Positions 5,752-7,087 of a stretch of DNA of 7,087 nucleotides are shown here, piece by piece; the stretch's first letter is position 1; every line of letters begins with the position of its first letter. Made by a program: the position numbers and the translations under genes. Origin of the DNA: a bacterium (lineage in GTDB: Bacteria > SZUA-79 > Acidulodesulfobacterales > Acidulodesulfobacteraceae); the NCBI GenBank assembly GCA_021788495.1, contig JAJYKQ010000051.1, positions 1 to 7,087 of the forward strand, written 5' to 3'. The notes under the pieces were generated by a model, which had not been told where the DNA came from, did not search any database, and saw only the letters and a program-made list of their open reading frames with translations.

Positions 5752-7087
5752 AAAATGCGTCCGGTCATCTCCTCCGGTATATCCAGACCAAGCAGTTTAA
5801 GAATAGTAGGCGCAATATCGGCAAGCCTGCCGGGTCTTAACTGCGGAATTTCTTTTGCGTAGTTCGATACTATGATAAACGGTACCGGATTTAAGGTATG
5901 GTTAGTCATAGGCTTTCCGTTTTCATCCGTCATTGTTTCGGCATTTCCATGGTCAGCGGTTATTATGCAAACGCAGTCCAATCCTAGTGCGACTGGTATT
6001 ATTTCGCTTATAACGGAATTAACCGCCTGAACGGCTTTTATAGCGGCGTCATAGTTGCCGGTATGGCCAACCATATCGCAGTTAGCGAAATTACAGACTA
6101 TTAATTCGTAAGCCGCGGTTTTTATTGTTTCGATAAGCGCGTCTTTAATTTTAAAAGCGCTCATCTCCGGCACTAAGTCATAAGTTTTGAATTCCCTGGG
6201 AGAAGGTATAAGCAGCCTGTCCTCGTTTTTGAAAGGCTCCTCCCTCCCGCAGTTAAAAAAATAAGTTACGTGGGCGTATTTTTCGGTTTCGGCTACCCTG
6301 AACTGCTTAAAACCTAGATTAGATACGACTTCTCCAAGAATATTTGAATAATTTTGAGGCTCTATAATATATTTATTTTTGAATGAATCATCGTATTTAG
6401 TCATAGTAATAAAATTTTTTACCGGTTTAAAATCTTCTCTTGAAAATTTATCGAAACCGTCAAAAGTAAGCGCCATAGTCAACTGTTTAGCCCTGTCTGC
6501 CCTAAAATTGAAAAAAAGCACTCCATCGTTTTCTTTAATCCTTCCGTCGTTTTCCACCCCGTTATCTATAACTATCGCGGGCATAAATTCGTCTGTTATA
6601 TCGTTTGCGTAAAATTTTTTAACAGCGCCTTCCGGCTCGTCAAACTTTTCACCTTTTAACCGCGTCAATAAATTAAAGGCTATTTCAACTCTATCCCACC
6701 GCGTATCCCTGTCCATTGAATAAAATCTTCCGCAAACAGTCGAGATAAAAACCCTGTCGGCAAAAGTCTTTATATGCGAGGTTAATTTATCGAGAAAAAT
6801 CGGCGCGCTTCGCGGCGGAGAATCCCTGCCGTCTAAAAACGGATGAATGTAAATTTTTTTTACTCCGTTATGATAAAAAAAATCAATTAAATACAATAAA
6901 TGCTGAAGCTCGGAGTGGACTCCGCTCTCCGAGAGCAGCCCCATAAGGTGGACAGGCGCATTTTCTTCTTTAACTTTTTTTAGAAATTCCAGTAAGATTT
7001 CATTGTTTTTAAGATTATCGTCTTTTATAAGCAGGTCTATTTTCGTTAAGTCCTGCATTATTACACGCCCAGCGCCTATATTTGAAT
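5742..7087 (-). CDS. gpmI: 2,3-bisphosphoglycerate-independent phosphoglycerate mutase, 5' end outside window
   Basis: The enzyme interconverts 3- and 2-phosphoglycerate in glycolysis and gluconeogenesis through a phosphoserine and two metal ions, usually manganese. 448 codons are visible and the frame stays open to the right edge, where it reads SNIGAGRVIMQDLTKID, an internal GpmI motif. The ATG at 7058 is therefore an internal methionine, not the start. About 60-70 residues are missing compared with the usual ~510, including the catalytic serine of GNSEVGH just beyond the edge. Counting from that internal Met: GLLSESGVHS (40-49), DGRDSPP (76-82), FNFRADRAKQL (183-193), EDRLLIPSP (279-287), CDMVGHTGNYDAA (327-339), TADHGNAE (367-374) and NHTLNPVPFI (386-395). 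The metal-ligand His and Asp residues in these motifs are present. The stop is TAG, unlike the TAA of the other complete genes, and overlaps the start of rluD. Confidence 0.97.
   Translation of the reverse strand, partial: SNIGAGRVIMQDLTKIDLLIKDDNLKNNEILLEFLKKVKEENAPVHLMGLLSESGVHSELQHLLYLIDFFYHNGVKKIYIHPFLDGRDSPPRSAPIFLDKLTSHIKTFADRVFISTVCGRFYSMDRDTRWDRVEIAFNLLTRLKGEKFDEPEGAVKKFYANDITDEFMPAIVIDNGVENDGRIKENDGVLFFNFRADRAKQLTMALTFDGFDKFSREDFKPVKNFITMTKYDDSFKNKYIIEPQNYSNILGEVVSNLGFKQFRVAETEKYAHVTYFFNCGREEPFKNEDRLLIPSPREFKTYDLVPEMSAFKIKDALIETIKTAAYELIVCNFANCDMVGHTGNYDAAIKAVQAVNSVISEIIPVALGLDCVCIITADHGNAETMTDENGKPMTNHTLNPVPFIIVSNYAKEIPQLRPGRLADIAPTILKLLGLDIPEEMTGRILWE
6909..6936. repeat. Three overlapping GC-rich dyads inside gpmI
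   Basis: Within 28 bases there are CTCGGAG/CTCCGAG (arms 6909-6915 and 6927-6933), CGGAGT/ACTCCG (6911-6916 and 6919-6924) and GCTCTC/GAGAGC around one base (6924-6936). They cannot all form at once. The stretch encodes the conserved GLLSESGVHSE of GpmI, so serine and glutamate codon choice may explain it. Confidence 0.35.

Noticed and set aside
5769..5775. GGAGGAG upstream of rluD as its ribosome site
   Set aside because: It is 17 bases from the ATG, too far for normal initiation, and is the codon run for Glu-Glu near the end of gpmI. Coupling through the overlapping stop is more likely.
872..6612. Open frames on the plus strand (for example 872-1213, 1830-2237, 2256-2717, 3491-3679, 6379-6612)
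   Set aside because: Each lies fully opposite a well-supported minus-strand gene, has no recognisable domain and reads as low-complexity antisense protein. They are shadows of the real genes.
7056..7058. ATG at 7058 as the gpmI start
   Set aside because: The frame continues to the window edge and encodes the conserved SNIGAGRVI motif upstream of it, so this is an internal methionine.

Overview
The window is a stretch of AT-rich bacterial chromosome (by eye well under 40-45% GC, with many A/T runs) in which every gene lies on the minus strand. Read in the direction of transcription (right to left) the order is gpmI (5' end outside the window), an RluD-type 23S rRNA pseudouridine synthase, coaE, a degenerate GGDEF-type signalling protein with a broken tail, rho, a PAS histidine kinase and an NtrC-type response regulator (3' end outside the window). 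The largest non-coding gap is 77 bases and gpmI and rluD overlap by 10 bases. No intrinsic terminator is visible, so the whole block could be read as one transcript, possibly with internal promoters.

The organism looks like a free-living Gram-negative bacterium. The PAS-kinase plus NtrC-type regulator pair, the Rho protein with a PPRTGKT P-loop, and coaE close to rho recall deltaproteobacterial genomes, here in a low-GC lineage. One AT-rich candidate from memory is the uncultured Sva0485/Acidulodesulfobacterales group, but the sequence alone cannot settle this.

Region by region: 7087-4171 holds housekeeping enzymes for glycolysis (phosphoglycerate mutase), ribosome maturation (pseudouridine in large-subunit rRNA) and the last step of coenzyme A synthesis. 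From 4093 to 3089 there is a signalling protein whose C-terminal GGDEF domain has lost its metal-binding and catalytic residues but keeps an RxxD motif at the inhibitory-site position. Its last residues run off frame: a one-base shift would restore a typical GGDEF ending and a stop just before the rho ribosome site. From 3064 to 1799 lies a complete, canonical Rho termination factor. From 1749 to the left edge lies a two-component pair of the NtrB/NtrC style.

The most unusual features are the broken and catalytically degenerate GGDEF gene between coaE and rho, a perfect 11-bp stem-loop inside rho that would hide an internal ribosome site and an in-frame AUG, and a run of three small stem-loops inside the GGDEF gene. 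I see no tRNA, rRNA, CRISPR array, insertion sequence, phage gene or defence gene. The genes are otherwise ordinary, and I do not claim a new system with high confidence.
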